From positions 620,001 through 684,000 of the forward strand of contig NZ_CAADHO010000002.1 of the NCBI RefSeq assembly GCF_900699765.1: a DNA stretch of 64,000 nt, in the 5' to 3' direction. A program made the translations under genes and the position numbers. The notes below the pieces were generated by a model. The model searched no databases, was not told the origin of the DNA, and worked only from the letters and a program-made list of their open reading frames with translations. Source of the DNA: Desulfoluna butyratoxydans. Lineage in GTDB: Bacteria > Desulfobacterota > Desulfobacteria > Desulfobacterales > Desulfolunaceae. Shown here piece after piece: positions 54,831 through 63,614 of this stretch (positions are counted from its first letter, which is position 1; the number at the start of each line of letters is the position of its first letter).

Positions 54831-55292
54831 CTACTGCGACTCCTTTGAGAGGAGCCCCTTGAGCTCCATGACAAAGTCGTTGACGTCCTTGAACTCCCGG
54901 TAGACGGAGGCAAAGCGGACGTAGGCGATGTCGTTTTTGCCGTGGAGCCAGATCATCACCTTCTCACCGATCTTCTGGGAGGGGATCTCTTTTTCTCCGG
55001 TCTCCCGCAGGTCCCGCTCCAGCTCGTCCAAGTAGGCGTCGATGACGTTGACGCTGATATCGAGTTTTTCACAGGCCCTGTAGAGGCCTGCGGCCACCTT
55101 GCTTCGGGTAAACTCTTCCCGGCGGCCGTCTTTTTTCACGATCATGACCGGGAGTTTTTCCACGTGCTCGTAGGTGGTGAAGCGCCTGCCGCAGGCGAGG
55201 CACTCCCGGCGCCTCCGGATTTCATTTTTATCCTTGGTGTCCCGAGAGTCCACGACTTTTGTGTTGTCTTCGGCGCAGTAGGGGCATTTCAT
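54831..55292 (-). CDS. nrdR: Transcriptional repressor NrdR
   Basis: 153 aa. The N-terminal zinc ribbon (CPYCAEDNTKVVDSRDTKDKNEIRRRRECLACGRRFTTYE) and the ATP-cone domain (VEKLPVMIVKKDGRREEFTRSKVAAGLYRACEK) are intact. It represses ribonucleotide reductase genes in response to dATP. The location between the dCMP deaminase and ribD genes is common in Desulfobacterota. Confidence 0.96.
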   Translation of the reverse strand: MKCPYCAEDNTKVVDSRDTKDKNEIRRRRECLACGRRFTTYEHVEKLPVMIVKKDGRREEFTRSKVAAGLYRACEKLDISVNVIDAYLDELERDLRETGEKEIPSQKIGEKVMIWLHGKNDIAYVRFASVYREFKDVNDFVMELKGLLSKESQ

Positions 55293-55336
55293 GGCGTTCT
55301 CCTTGTGACAGTGGTCTTGTGGGCCAATACTCCGGT

Positions 55337-55792
55337 TCAGGGGACCTGAATCACTTCAACACCGGCTTCGCTTAGCATCTCTTCGGAAATCGCGTCGGCA
55401 TAACCCGACTGGTACACAATCTTCTTCACCCCTGCGTTGATCAGCAGCTTGGCGCAGATGGAGCAGGGGAGGTTGGTGCAAAAGAGGGTGGCGCCGTTGA
55501 TGGACACCCCGTAGTGGGCGGCCTGGACAATGGCGTTCTGTTCTGCGTGGACGCCGCGGCAGAGTTCATGGCGTTCCCCGGAGGGGACGCCCAGCTGCTT
55601 TCTCAGGCATCCGGTCTCGGCGCAGTGGCGAACCCCGCTGGGGGCGCCGTTGTAGCCCGTGGCCAGGATCCGCTTGTCCTTGACAAGGATGGCTCCCACC
55701 GCACGGCGCGTACAGGTGGAGCGCTTGGCCACCAGCTCGGTGATGTCCATGAAGTACTGGGCCCATGAGGGGCGAGTCTGTTCCGGTTCCAT
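55337..55792 (-). CDS. Deoxycytidylate deaminase family protein
   Basis: 151 aa. A zinc-dependent deaminase that supplies dUMP for thymidylate synthesis. Zinc ligands lie in [11 protein letters not shown] and [16 protein letters not shown] (H-A-E, P-C-x2-C). [29 protein letters not shown] is the family N-terminal signature. It belongs to the ComEB/dCMP deaminase group and sits between glyA and nrdR, which fits a nucleotide role. Confidence 0.95.
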   Translation of the reverse strand: MEPEQTRPSWAQYFMDITELVAKRSTCTRRAVGAILVKDKRILATGYNGAPSGVRHCAETGCLRKQLGVPSGERHELCRGVHAEQNAIVQAAHYGVSINGATLFCTNLPCSICAKLLINAGVKKIVYQSGYADAISEEMLSEAGVEVIQVP

Positions 55793-55868
55793 GTGGGCGG
55801 CTCCTTGGCGGTGGGAGGGCCCGGCTTTGTGGGCCGGCCCTCCCTTCGATCAACGGGTCGGTGACCTG

Positions 55869-57113
55869 TTAGTCGGTAAACAGGGGGAAGGCGTTGCAGA
55901 GGGCCTTCACGTCCTGTCGAATGGTTTCGATGACGGCGGGGTTGTCCTTGTTGGTCAGGGCCTTGGCCATGAAACCCGCCACCTGCTTCATTTCAGCTTC
56001 CTTCATGCCCCGGGTGGTGAGCACCGGGGTACCGATGCGGATCCCGCTGGTGACAAAGGGGCTGCGGGTGTCGAAGGGAACCACGTTCTTGTTGGCGGTG
56101 ATGCCGGCGCGGTCCAGGGTCTCTTCGGCGTCCTTGCCCGTGATGTCCATGCGGGTGAGGTCCAGGAGCATGAGGTGGTTGTCGGTGCCGCCGGAGACCA
56201 GGTCAAACCCGTTCTCCATGAGGGCGTCGGCCAGGACGGCGGCGTTTTTGACGATCTGTGCCTGGTAGGCTTTGAATTCGTCGGTGGCCGCTTCCTTGAA
56301 GGCGATGGCCTTGGCCGCAATGACGTGCATGAGGGGACCGCCCTGGATACCGGGGAAGATCTGCTTGTTCATGACGCCTGTGAGGTCTTTGCCGGAAAGG
56401 ATCAGGCCGCCCCTGGGACCCCTTAAGGTCTTGTGGGTGGTGGAGGTGACCACGTCCGCGTAGGGGACGGGGTTGGGATGGACGCCACCGGCCACCAGGC
56501 CGGCGATGTGCGCCATGTCCACCATGAGGGCGGCGCCGGTGCGCTGGGCAATGGCGGAAAAGGCTTCGAAGTCGAGGGTGCGGGGATAGGCGCTGGCACC
56601 GACGATGATGAGCTTGGGCTTGCACTCGCGGGCCATGGACTCCACATGGTCGAGGTCGATCATGCCGGTCTCTTTTTCCACGCCGTAATGGACAAAGTTG
56701 AACAACTTGCCGGAGAAGCTGGCAGGGCTGCCGTGGGTGAGGTGGCCGCCGTGGGCGAGGTCCATGCCCATGACGGTGTCGCCGGGCTCAAGCATGCCGA
56801 AAAGGGCCGCCATGTTGGCCTGGGAACCCGAGTGGGGCTGGACGTTGGCATAGGCTGCGCCAAAAAGCTCTTTGGCCCGCTCGATGGCAATGGCCTCGGC
56901 GGTGTCGACGTGGCCGCAACCGCCGTAGTATCGCTTGCCGGGGTAGCCTTCGGCATATTTGTTGGTCAGGGGGGTGCCCATGGCTTCCATGACCGGGGTG
57001 CTCACCGCGTTTTCCGATGCGATAAGTTCGAGGTTGTTCTGTTGCCGTGAGATTTCGTTCTCAATGGCAAGGGCAATATCCGGGTCCACATCTCTAATAC
57101 ACTTCAGGTTCAC
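55869..57113 (-). CDS. glyA: Serine hydroxymethyltransferase
   Basis: 414 aa, GTG start with AGAGGAAG upstream. A PLP enzyme interconverting serine and glycine with tetrahydrofolate. Landmarks: [39 protein letters not shown], the strand before PLP with [15 protein letters not shown], the PLP lysine in [15 protein letters not shown], and [11 protein letters not shown]. Length is that of the bacterial enzyme. Confidence 0.97.
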   Translation of the reverse strand: MNLKCIRDVDPDIALAIENEISRQQNNLELIASENAVSTPVMEAMGTPLTNKYAEGYPGKRYYGGCGHVDTAEAIAIERAKELFGAAYANVQPHSGSQANMAALFGMLEPGDTVMGMDLAHGGHLTHGSPASFSGKLFNFVHYGVEKETGMIDLDHVESMARECKPKLIIVGASAYPRTLDFEAFSAIAQRTGAALMVDMAHIAGLVAGGVHPNPVPYADVVTSTTHKTLRGPRGGLILSGKDLTGVMNKQIFPGIQGGPLMHVIAAKAIAFKEAATDEFKAYQAQIVKNAAVLADALMENGFDLVSGGTDNHLMLLDLTRMDITGKDAEETLDRAGITANKNVVPFDTRSPFVTSGIRIGTPVLTTRGMKEAEMKQVAGFMAKALTNKDNPAVIETIRQDVKALCNAFPLFTD

Positions 57114-57229
57114 CTTTGCTTCCTCTTCAGCCGTGTGTTCGGCGCGTCAGCCGGTTTTGGCTTGTCAGCCGGGTTTTCGGTTGGTGAAGGACGCCACGTC
57201 GAATGGCTTGTTGAAGCGCTGCCGGGGTC

Positions 57230-57450
57230 CGTGGGGACCGACCGGTGTGCGGTGGACGAACAGTGTGCGTTCGTCCCTGCCGGGTATTTTCCCTTTAAGC
57301 CCTTATCCCCAAGGGCGGCAGGTTGCCTTCGACGTGGGTCATCGCGATCAGGCTCACCGCCTGCGACCCCTGTCGCCGGGAACCCCGCCGTGCAGGCCCT
57401 GCTTTCAAGGGTTCGCTCCCCATAGAAAAGCGGTGTTGCCGTGCAGTTTC
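57230..57450 (-). ncRNA. Structured region upstream of glyA, possible leader or small RNA (unidentified)
   Basis: The 346-bp gap between rpiB and glyA is unusually rich in nested helices on the minus strand. One is a long hairpin around CGACAGGGGTCGCAGGC-GGTGA-GCC and GCGATGACCCACGTCG. Another is GCCCTT-GGGGAT-AAGGGC, enclosed by CCTGCCG/CGGCAGG. A third is a GACGAACG/CGTTCGTC-type pair. No protein is plausible. I looked for glycine, ZTP and THF riboswitch cores and did not find them. 6S RNA is one alternative. Boundaries are approximate. Confidence 0.35.
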
Positions 57451-57459
57451 CCCTGTTGA

Positions 57460-57918
57460 TCAGAAGGACTCAAACATCTGGATACGATCCAGGTGACGTC
57501 CTCCCTCAAAGGGGGTTTCCATCCAGATCCGGACAAGGTCCAGGGCCAGGGATTCGCCGATGACGCGGGCGCCCATGACCAGGATGTTGCTGTTGTTGTG
57601 CATGCGGCTCATGCGTGCGGAAAAACCGTCGCTCACCAGGGCCGCACGGACACCTTTGAAGCGGTTGGCGGCCATGGACATGCCGAGGCCGGTGCCGCAC
57701 AGAAGGATGCCCTTCGGGTGTGTCCCGTCGGAGACCTTGCCGGCCACCTCTTTGGCGAAATCGGGATAGTTGACGGACTCCGGCCCGTGGCATCCCGCGT
57801 CCACCACCTTGACGCCCTTTTCAGCAAGGAAAGCCTTTATGGTCTCCTTCAGGGGGTAGGCGGCGTGGTCGCATCCGATGATGACTTCGGTCTCATACGG
57901 GGTTGTGTCGTTGCTCAT
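57460..57918 (-). CDS. rpiB: Ribose-5-phosphate isomerase B
   Basis: 152 aa. Isomerises ribose 5-phosphate and ribulose 5-phosphate. Landmarks: IGCDHAAYPLKE (catalytic Asp/His), NYPDFAKEVAGKV, ILLCGTGLGMSMAANRF (active-site Cys and anion hole), VRAALVSDGFSARMSRMHNNSNILVMGARVIG. Ribulose 5-phosphate is a substrate of the nearby ribBA. Confidence 0.96.
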   Translation of the reverse strand: MSNDTTPYETEVIIGCDHAAYPLKETIKAFLAEKGVKVVDAGCHGPESVNYPDFAKEVAGKVSDGTHPKGILLCGTGLGMSMAANRFKGVRAALVSDGFSARMSRMHNNSNILVMGARVIGESLALDLVRIWMETPFEGGRHLDRIQMFESF

Positions 57919-57939
57919 GATCTTATCGTGCCTTATAGA

Positions 57940-58049
57940 TACAAGGAAGGGTGGGAATGGCCCACCCTGTCAACCTGATCGTCATGGTCTTTTTGTCTCT
58001 TCTCCCCATGGAGGGGAGCCTTGCCAGGTCGGCCTTGCGGCCGGACGCG
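57940..58049. other. rpiB-acpP spacer with hairpin
   Basis: GGGTGGG-AATGG-CCCACCC near 57950-57968 could terminate or attenuate transcription after acpP on the minus strand. The rest has no recognised feature. Confidence 0.4.
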
Positions 58050-58280
58050 CTACATGCGCGCTTCGATGTACTCGATGGCGTCTTTGACGCGAACGAGCTT
58101 TTCTGCCTCATCGTCGGAGATTTCGATATCGAAAACCTCTTCCATGGACATGATCAGCTCCACGAGATCCAGGGAGTCAGCTCCCAGGTCGTTGACGAAG
58201 TGCGCTTCGGGAACCACGTCACCGGCTTCGACTTTCAGCTTTTCAGAGACTACTTTTTTGATTTTGTCTTCTACGGACAT
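58050..58280 (-). CDS. acpP: Acyl carrier protein of type II fatty-acid synthesis
   Basis: 76 aa, acidic. The attachment site is Ser36 in GADSLDLVELIMSME, the standard DSL motif, so this ACP is expected to be phosphopantetheinylated. That contrasts with the eight Thr-bearing ACPs of the megasynthase in the same genome. It lies 18 bp after fabG. Confidence 0.97.
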   Translation of the reverse strand: MSVEDKIKKVVSEKLKVEAGDVVPEAHFVNDLGADSLDLVELIMSMEEVFDIEISDDEAEKLVRVKDAIEYIEARM

Positions 58281-58298
58281 CGCTACCTCATTGTGTCG

Positions 58299-59048
58299 TT
58301 ATGATGTGAACATCCCCCCATTAACATGAAGTACCTGCCCGGTGACGTAGGCTGCCCGCTCTGAGGCGAGAAAACCCACAACACCGGCCACCTCGGAAGG
58401 TGAGCCGGTACGTTGCATGGGGATCTGGGCGATGATGGATCCGATGGCCTCCTCCGAAAGGGCGGCGGTCATGTCGGTATCGATGAACCCCGGTGCCACG
58501 GCATTGACCGTGATTTGCCTGGAGGCCAGCTCGCGGGCCGCTGAACGGGTAAGGCCGATGAGCCCCGCCTTGGAGGCGCAGTAGTTGGCCTGGCCGGCAT
58601 TGCCCGTAACCCCAACCATGGAGGTGATGTTGATGATGCGGCCGGAACGCTGCTTCATCATGGGCCGTGCCGCGGCTTTCAGGCAGAAAAAAGCCCCTTT
58701 GAGATTGGTGTCGCACACCGTGTCCCAATCGGACTCTTTCATGCGGACCAAAAGCCCGTCCCGCGTGACGCCGGCATTGTTGACCAGCACATCCACGCGC
58801 CCGGTATCGTCCACCACCTTCTTAATGAAGGCGGAGACCTCCGCTTCGGAGGTGACATCCACACGGATGCCCACGGCCGAACCACCCTTTTCAGCGACAA
58901 GGGCTTCGGTCTGCCGTGCCGCCTCCTCGGAGGACGCGTAGTTGAAGTAAATACGGGTATCGGGACCGGCAAATTCGAGACAGACCGCTCGGCCGATGCC
59001 CCGGGACCCTCCGGTGACGACGATACTGCGTGGATTGGTGTCAGGCAT
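58299..59048 (-). CDS. fabG: 3-Oxoacyl-ACP reductase
   Basis: 249 aa from the ATG at 59048. NADPH-dependent short-chain reductase of fatty-acid elongation. It has the nucleotide loop VVTGGSRGIGRA, NNAG, catalytic Ser-Tyr-Lys in ITSMVGVTGNAGQANYCASKAG, and PGFIDTDMT. Between rpmF and acpP one often finds plsX and fabH in bacteria; they are absent here, so the rest of the pathway must lie elsewhere. Confidence 0.96.
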   Translation of the reverse strand: MPDTNPRSIVVTGGSRGIGRAVCLEFAGPDTRIYFNYASSEEAARQTEALVAEKGGSAVGIRVDVTSEAEVSAFIKKVVDDTGRVDVLVNNAGVTRDGLLVRMKESDWDTVCDTNLKGAFFCLKAAARPMMKQRSGRIINITSMVGVTGNAGQANYCASKAGLIGLTRSAARELASRQITVNAVAPGFIDTDMTAALSEEAIGSIIAQIPMQRTGSPSEVAGVVGFLASERAAYVTGQVLHVNGGMFTS

Positions 59049-59128
59049 GGACCCTACACTCCAGGGGAAAAACGTGGCGCCTTGCACGCGTTGTTACTCG
59101 CGTGCGGATTCGACACATCGTGTGATCG

Positions 59129-59311
59129 CTACTCTTCGTCTTCAGCCAGTACGTTGCGGCCCTTGTAGGTGCCACAGTCGGGGCATGCCTGGTGCATCAT
59201 CTTGGGCTCACCGCACTCGGGGCAGACGGACACGTTGGGGGCGTCAGTCTTGTAATGGGTGCGACGTTTTCGCGATCTGGCTTTGGAGGTCTTACGCTTA
59301 GGTACTGCCAT
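59129..59311 (-). CDS. rpmF: Ribosomal protein bL32
   Basis: 60 aa. MAVPKRKTSKARSRKRRTHYK is the conserved N-terminus. Zinc-binding cysteines are present (CPECG and CPDCG), so this is the Cys-plus form. First gene of the rpmF-fabG-acpP transcript. Confidence 0.97.
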   Translation of the reverse strand: MAVPKRKTSKARSRKRRTHYKTDAPNVSVCPECGEPKMMHQACPDCGTYKGRNVLAEDEE

Positions 59312-59379
59312 GGTTATCTCCTAACTCATTTATTTCTTTAAAAAATTATGTATAATGATGGAACAGTCTTAACCGCCCT

Positions 59380-59408
59380 TATTTATTTTATTTAAAGGCG
59401 ATTGTCAA
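59380..59408 (-). promoter_or_regulatory. Promoter of rpmF-fabG-acpP
   Basis: On the minus strand TTGACA (59408-59403), a 17-nt AT-rich spacer and TAAATA (59385-59380) lie about 70 bp before the bL32 start. Confidence 0.6.
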
Positions 59409-59579
59409 GAATATTCACGTGCTTAGATTTTGGCTACTTGTGCTGGCAAAGCAACTGTGGTAATTGGCCATGAGCCGTAGATAGCGCAGATCCCTATCGA
59501 TCCACAACGTTTTTTTTCGGGCGGGTGCGGATTGAAGGGCAAAATTTTTTTTAAAAAAATAGATACCACAGGAGATGCT

Positions 59580-60980
59580 ATGGGTGAGATTATAACACGG
59601 TTTCCTCCGAGCCCCACGGGTTACCTTCATGTCGGCGGAGCACGCACCGCCCTGTTCAACTGGCTCTACGCCCGGAAAACCGGCGGGACCTTCATCCTCC
59701 GCATCGAAGACACAGACCTGGAACGTTCCACCGAGGCGTCGGTTCAGGCCATCTTCGACGGGCTGGAGTGGCTGGGGATCGACTGGGACCAGGGCCCCTT
59801 TTATCAGACCAAGCGTTTTGACCTTTATAAAAAGGTGATCGACAAGCTCCTTGAGGACGGCCACGCTTACTGGTGCACCTGCACCCCCGAGGAGATCGAC
59901 GAGATGCGGGAGACCGCACGGGCCAAAGGGGAGAAACCCAAATACAACGGCAAGTGCCGCGAGAAGAACCTGGGCCCCACCGAAGGGGCCGTGGTGCGCT
60001 TCAAGGTACCCCTGGCCGGGGCCACCGCCTTTGACGACATGGTCAAGGGGCGGATCTCCATTCCCAACGCAGAACTCGACGACTTCATCATCCAGCGTAG
60101 TGACGGAACTCCCACCTACAACCTGGCTGTTGCCGTGGACGACCTGACCATGAAGGTGAACACCATCTTAAGGGGCGACGACCACGTCAACAACACCCCC
60201 AAGCAGGTCCTCATCGTCAAGGCCATGGGGGAAGAGGTGCCCACCTACGGCCATGTGCCCATGGTGCTGGGGGCGGACAAGGCCCGTTTGAGTAAGCGGC
60301 ACGGTGCCACCAGCGTTACCGAGTATCGGGACATGGGGATCCTTCCCGATGCCATGATCAACTACCTGGCGCGTCTGGGATGGTCCTGCGGGGATCAGGA
60401 GTTCTTTACCCGCGAAGAACTCATCGAAAAGTTCACCCCGGACAACATCGGCCGCTCCCCCGGTGTCTTTGACCAGGACAAGCTCATGGCCATCAACCAC
60501 GAGCACATCCAGGCCAAGTCTACCGAGGAGATCACCGACGCCCTCCTGCCTTTCCTTGAGAAGGCGGGCATTGTGGCCGAGGACCGCGCGCAGCTGGAAA
60601 AGGCCGTGAAAACCCTGGCCCCCCGAAGCCATACCCTGGTGGAGATGGCCGAGAACGCCCGGTTCTTTTTTCAAGGCGTGAAAGCGTACGATCCCAAGAT
60701 GGCCAAAAAAGCCTTCAAGCCCGAGGCAGCGGACGTGCTCCTCGTGATGAAAGAAGCCCTGGCTGAGACCGAGTTTACCCAGGACGCCCTGGCCGCGACC
60801 TTCAAGGCCGTGGTGGCCAAGCTCGAGGTGGGATTCGGCAAGGTGGCCATGCCCATGCGCCTGGCCGTCTCCGGCACCGGTGCCAGTCCCGACATGTACG
60901 AGATGCTCGACGTCCTCGGCAAAGAGGAGACCTTAAAGCGTATCGACGACGCCGTGGCCCATATTCGGAGCCTGGGGTAG
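59580..60980 (+). CDS. gltX: Glutamyl-tRNA synthetase
   Basis: 466 aa from the ATG at 59580, which has AGGAG five nt upstream and matches the usual N-terminus (ITRFPPSPTGYLHVGG); an earlier in-frame ATG is not needed. A class I synthetase with HIGH-type motif PTGYLHVGG and KMSKS-type motif ARLSKRHGATS. The C-terminal anticodon domain is complete. Zinc-type cysteines are present at YWCTCTPEE. A tRNA-Gln gene follows 180 bp downstream. Non-discriminating GluRS charging of tRNA-Gln is common in bacteria without GlnRS, but I cannot tell here. Confidence 0.96.
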   Translation: MGEIITRFPPSPTGYLHVGGARTALFNWLYARKTGGTFILRIEDTDLERSTEASVQAIFDGLEWLGIDWDQGPFYQTKRFDLYKKVIDKLLEDGHAYWCTCTPEEIDEMRETARAKGEKPKYNGKCREKNLGPTEGAVVRFKVPLAGATAFDDMVKGRISIPNAELDDFIIQRSDGTPTYNLAVAVDDLTMKVNTILRGDDHVNNTPKQVLIVKAMGEEVPTYGHVPMVLGADKARLSKRHGATSVTEYRDMGILPDAMINYLARLGWSCGDQEFFTREELIEKFTPDNIGRSPGVFDQDKLMAINHEHIQAKSTEEITDALLPFLEKAGIVAEDRAQLEKAVKTLAPRSHTLVEMAENARFFFQGVKAYDPKMAKKAFKPEAADVLLVMKEALAETEFTQDALAATFKAVVAKLEVGFGKVAMPMRLAVSGTGASPDMYEMLDVLGKEETLKRIDDAVAHIRSLG

Positions 60981-61103
60981 CGAGCCGGGCGGACAAGGCG
61001 CTGGCGTTTTTTTCTGCGCCTTGTTCAGGGCAAAAATGCCCTTTGCCCAAAGAGGGTTAGGGGAAGCCCTCGGAAGGGGTCTTGAAAAAGGCGAAATTTT
61101 TGC

Positions 61104-61133
61104 TTGACTCAACCGGCCTCACCGGACTATATA
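61104..61133 (+). promoter_or_regulatory. Promoter of the tRNA-Gln gene
   Basis: TTGACT, an 18-nt spacer and TATATA. The start is expected near 61140, about 20 bp before the tRNA. Confidence 0.75.
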
Positions 61134-61161
61134 CCCTCTCGCAACCAATTGAGTTGCCTGC

Positions 61162-61235
61162 TGGGATGTCGTCTAATGGCAGGACTACGGATTCTGATTC
61201 CGTCTATTGGGGTTCGAATCCCTGCATCCCAGCCA
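61162..61235 (+). tRNA. tRNA-Gln (anticodon CUG)
   Basis: 74 nt with encoded CCA. Acceptor stem TGGGATG/CATCCCA, discriminator G, anticodon stem ACGGA/TCCGT with loop TTCTGAT (anticodon CTG, codon CAG), T-arm GGGTTCGAATCCC. It has a promoter upstream and a terminator downstream, and it stands alone. Confidence 0.95.
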
Positions 61236-61247
61236 ATTAAAAAAATA

Positions 61248-61277
61248 AAGCCCCTTCGAGCAATCGAAGGGGCTTTT
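61248..61277 (+). terminator. Rho-independent terminator after tRNA-Gln
   Basis: CCCCTTCGA-GCAA-TCGAAGGGG flanked by AAG/CTT and followed by five T. Confidence 0.92.
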
Positions 61278-61319
61278 TGTGTTTTTGGGGACTAAGGCCA
61301 TGGTGTTTTCATGGCGAGA

Positions 61320-61473
61320 TAGCAGGTGTGTTTTGCCCCTCGTTCCTCGGGTCAAATCACATCCGCCTTTAAGGTAAAAATTCACTCAAAAAGGTTTTTT
61401 AAAACCTGTTTGTTAAACTTTTTAAACGTTTAGCCCCCGGCAGGGCCGCCGGAGGCATGGGCTGAATAGTTAC
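61320..61473 (+). mobile_element. Left-truncated copy of the 230-bp MITE
   Basis: From GTTTTGCCCCTCGTTCCTCG onward it follows the 230-bp element (CAAATCACATCCGCCTTTAA, TTCACTCAAAAAG, AAAACCTGTTTGTTAAAC, A module) and ends with the right terminus GCTGAATAGTTAC at 61473. The left terminus and first hairpin are missing. Confidence 0.75.
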
Positions 61474-61497
61474 AACTATTGTTGGCGTGCATCCGGC

Positions 61498-62382
61498 TTA
61501 TGCAAGTTCAAGCCCGGACTGGGCCCGGGTCGCTTTGTCGTGGAAGGAGACGACGCGGGAGATCTCTTCGTCCATGGCATCAGAGCCGAAGTGGTTGATC
61601 AGTTCACAGGTGGCCAGGTCTCTGGTTTTGTCCCCATAGGCTGATAGCCATTGGCGAGCTTTCTGCTCTGCGGCTTTATCCTGCCAGGGATACGAGACAG
61701 GCAGGGCCGGAAGCCCGCACCGCCAGGGTTTGGGGGTGAGGCGGGCCCGAAAGCATTTTTGGGTCTTGCAGAGCCGCATGTAAAGGGGGTCGGCGCCAAG
61801 GACCTCCATCATGCCGGAGGTGAGCTCAGAGGTGGGGTCGGCGTGGGCGTGGGTAACCAGATAGCGGAGCCCGCCCCGGGTGCGGTAGGCGCGGATGCCG
61901 AAACACGGATCTGCCCGGACCATGGTCTCCACCTTGGACAGGGCTTCATACTCCTTTTGCTGACGAGGGGGCAGAGCATGGGTGCCCGTGAGCATCCGTG
62001 CCTTGTATTTGAGCCAGTCCCACAGGGACGGTACCGGCAGGTCCACGTCGATGAACATGGCCCGTGCCGTGTTGAGCACGCGGCATCCGTATCCGTTGAG
62101 GGTGACGGCGGCCCAGGTCGTGCCGTCCTCCGATGTCCATTCATCAAGAATTTCTTCCCGCATGGGGCGATCGCCATAGAGGTAGGTGTCCGGCCGGTTG
62201 CCCTTGAGGATCATTTCTGCAACGGCGTCCGCCCGTTTGCGCCCCTTTTCCCTGGCGTCGGCAAGGCTGGTGTCGGACCAGCCCCAGCAGGCGAGGGGAG
62301 CCATGGGTTTGCCCGTGAGGATGTTTCGCATGCGAACGTCGTGTCGTGTGGTGCCTTTGGCCCAGTATTTTGGAATGTTCAT
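61498..62382 (-). CDS. Conserved protein of unknown function, MEMO neighbour
   Basis: 294 aa. The start lies 3 bp after the upstream MEMO gene, so the two are translationally close. I recognise no named domain. Notable segments: AMFIDVDLPVPS (a D-x-D pair at a strand end), RAYRTRGGLRYLVTHAHADP (His-rich), and LGADPLYMRLCKTQKCFRARLTPKPWRCGLPALPVSYPW (Cys pair and Arg/Trp-rich). The DxD plus HxH arrangement might indicate a metal site, and the strand pattern loosely recalls primase-like folds, but this is speculation. No signal peptide or membrane segment. Confidence 0.75.
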   Translation of the reverse strand: MNIPKYWAKGTTRHDVRMRNILTGKPMAPLACWGWSDTSLADAREKGRKRADAVAEMILKGNRPDTYLYGDRPMREEILDEWTSEDGTTWAAVTLNGYGCRVLNTARAMFIDVDLPVPSLWDWLKYKARMLTGTHALPPRQQKEYEALSKVETMVRADPCFGIRAYRTRGGLRYLVTHAHADPTSELTSGMMEVLGADPLYMRLCKTQKCFRARLTPKPWRCGLPALPVSYPWQDKAAEQKARQWLSAYGDKTRDLATCELINHFGSDAMDEEISRVVSFHDKATRAQSGLELA

Positions 62383-62385
62383 GGC

Positions 62386-63240
62386 TTAGAATACCACCCC
62401 GGTGTATCCCACGAAACTGTCCGAGGGGCTTTTGTCAAAACTGGTGGTGTGAGCGATCTCAAGGCCGCGGGGGATGCCCAGGGACCGGGCTGCGGCCAGG
62501 GTGGCGGCCACGGCACCTGCGCAGCAGGCATTGCGCCGGGCCAGGGCCTCGTCGGTGAAGTAGGCCGCATCAAGTTGTGTCATGTGGTCGATGGCCTCTC
62601 GGTCGTTGGTGTCGCAGACCCAGGCCCTCGCCTTTTCCCCTTTGCCCTGGGGGGTGAACCCGAAATTTGGGCCGTAGTGGGTGAGGTCGGTGGAGCCGAT
62701 GACCTTGACGGTGAGGCCCAGGGTGCATGCTGCGTCCACCACGGATTTGCCCACGGGCTCCGCGCACTTGTTGGGGGCCACGCCCATGAGGCAGACCGGA
62801 GTCTCTCCGAAAAAGTACCGGATAAAAGGAAGCTGGAGCTCCAGGGTGTTTTCAGGGGCCATGAAAGGGCTCATCTCCCGCCGTATATAAGGGGTGCTTC
62901 CCAGGGTCTCTGAGAAGGTTTCGTGGACCCGCAGGTCTCCGAAGGGGGTTTCCAGGGTTCCTTCGGCCATGACGCTGGTGGGCTCCGACGGCCCCAGATG
63001 GTGCCCGAACAGGACCACCAGGTCCGGCAACTCACCCCGGGCCACGGTTTCGATGACCCGGCAGGCAATGCTGCCGGAAAAAAACCATCCGGCGTGGGGA
63101 ACGATCCCTGCTTGAAATGCGTCCCCCGAGGGGCGTTTCAGCCACCCCTCCTTCCGATATCCTTCCACCTCCTTGAAGCAGGCCTCCCGGCTTTCCGGAT
63201 ACCACTGCCCGCGAAGGGCCGCGCGTTTTCGTGCACCCAT
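62386..63240 (-). CDS. MEMO family protein (AmmeMemoRadiSam system B-type)
   Basis: 284 aa. It has the MEMO fold related to extradiol dioxygenases. Candidate metal ligands lie in GIVPHAGWFFSG, VVLFGHHLG and STDLTHYGPNFGF. The N-terminus LRGQWYPESREACFKEVE and EMSPFMAPENTLELQLPFI are typical of the family. In many prokaryotes MEMO is encoded with AMMECR1 and a radical-SAM enzyme; neither is visible here. Instead the gene is followed by an uncharacterised protein. The biochemical role of bacterial MEMO is unsettled. Confidence 0.9.
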   Translation of the reverse strand: MGARKRAALRGQWYPESREACFKEVEGYRKEGWLKRPSGDAFQAGIVPHAGWFFSGSIACRVIETVARGELPDLVVLFGHHLGPSEPTSVMAEGTLETPFGDLRVHETFSETLGSTPYIRREMSPFMAPENTLELQLPFIRYFFGETPVCLMGVAPNKCAEPVGKSVVDAACTLGLTVKVIGSTDLTHYGPNFGFTPQGKGEKARAWVCDTNDREAIDHMTQLDAAYFTDEALARRNACCAGAVAATLAAARSLGIPRGLEIAHTTSFDKSPSDSFVGYTGVVF

Positions 63241-63331
63241 GCTCTTTCCTCCTGAAATTTTGTCTCTATACGGTAGTATATCACGGGGTTTTGGGGAAGA
63301 AAAAGAAGGGGCGCAGCAACGTATTCAGGTG

Positions 63332-63384
63332 GCCTCCGGCGGCCCTGCCGGGGGCCAAGCTTTTGAAAAGTTTGACAAACAGGG
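63332..63384 (-). repeat. A-module repeat
   Basis: GCCTCCGGCGGCCCTGCCGG, AAGCTTTTGAAAAGTTT and GACAAACAGG, reversed relative to 14721. Confidence 0.8.
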
Positions 63385-63433
63385 TTTGTTTTTTTGAAGA
63401 TTGATCCCTGCAGGGCATAGCCCCTCTTCTTTT

Positions 63434-63532
63434 GTAACAATTCAGCTTAAAATTGCCTCCGGCGGCCCTGCCGGGGCCAAACTTTTAAAAAGTTTGACAA
63501 ACAGGTCTTAAGTAAGCCTTACAGGCTACGCC
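63434..63532 (-). mobile_element. Right-truncated MITE-like copy
   Basis: Begins with the terminus GTAACAATTCAGCT, followed by an A module (63455-63507) and AAGTAAGCCTTACAGGCTACGCCG. This follows the 121-bp element at 13597 up to the point where that one continues GGAGGC and its right terminus. The right end is lost near 63533. Confidence 0.65.
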
Positions 63533-63614
63533 GAAACAATTTCGACATTTTCGCATCCGCGCTACGTTTTGATCGCCCTGAAGGGCGATCAAAACGTAGC
63601 GCGGGTGCCTTAGA

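Noticed and set aside
57114..57459. Glycine, ZTP or THF riboswitch before glyA
   Set aside because: I looked for the conserved cores and found only weak fragments; the region is structured but unassigned.
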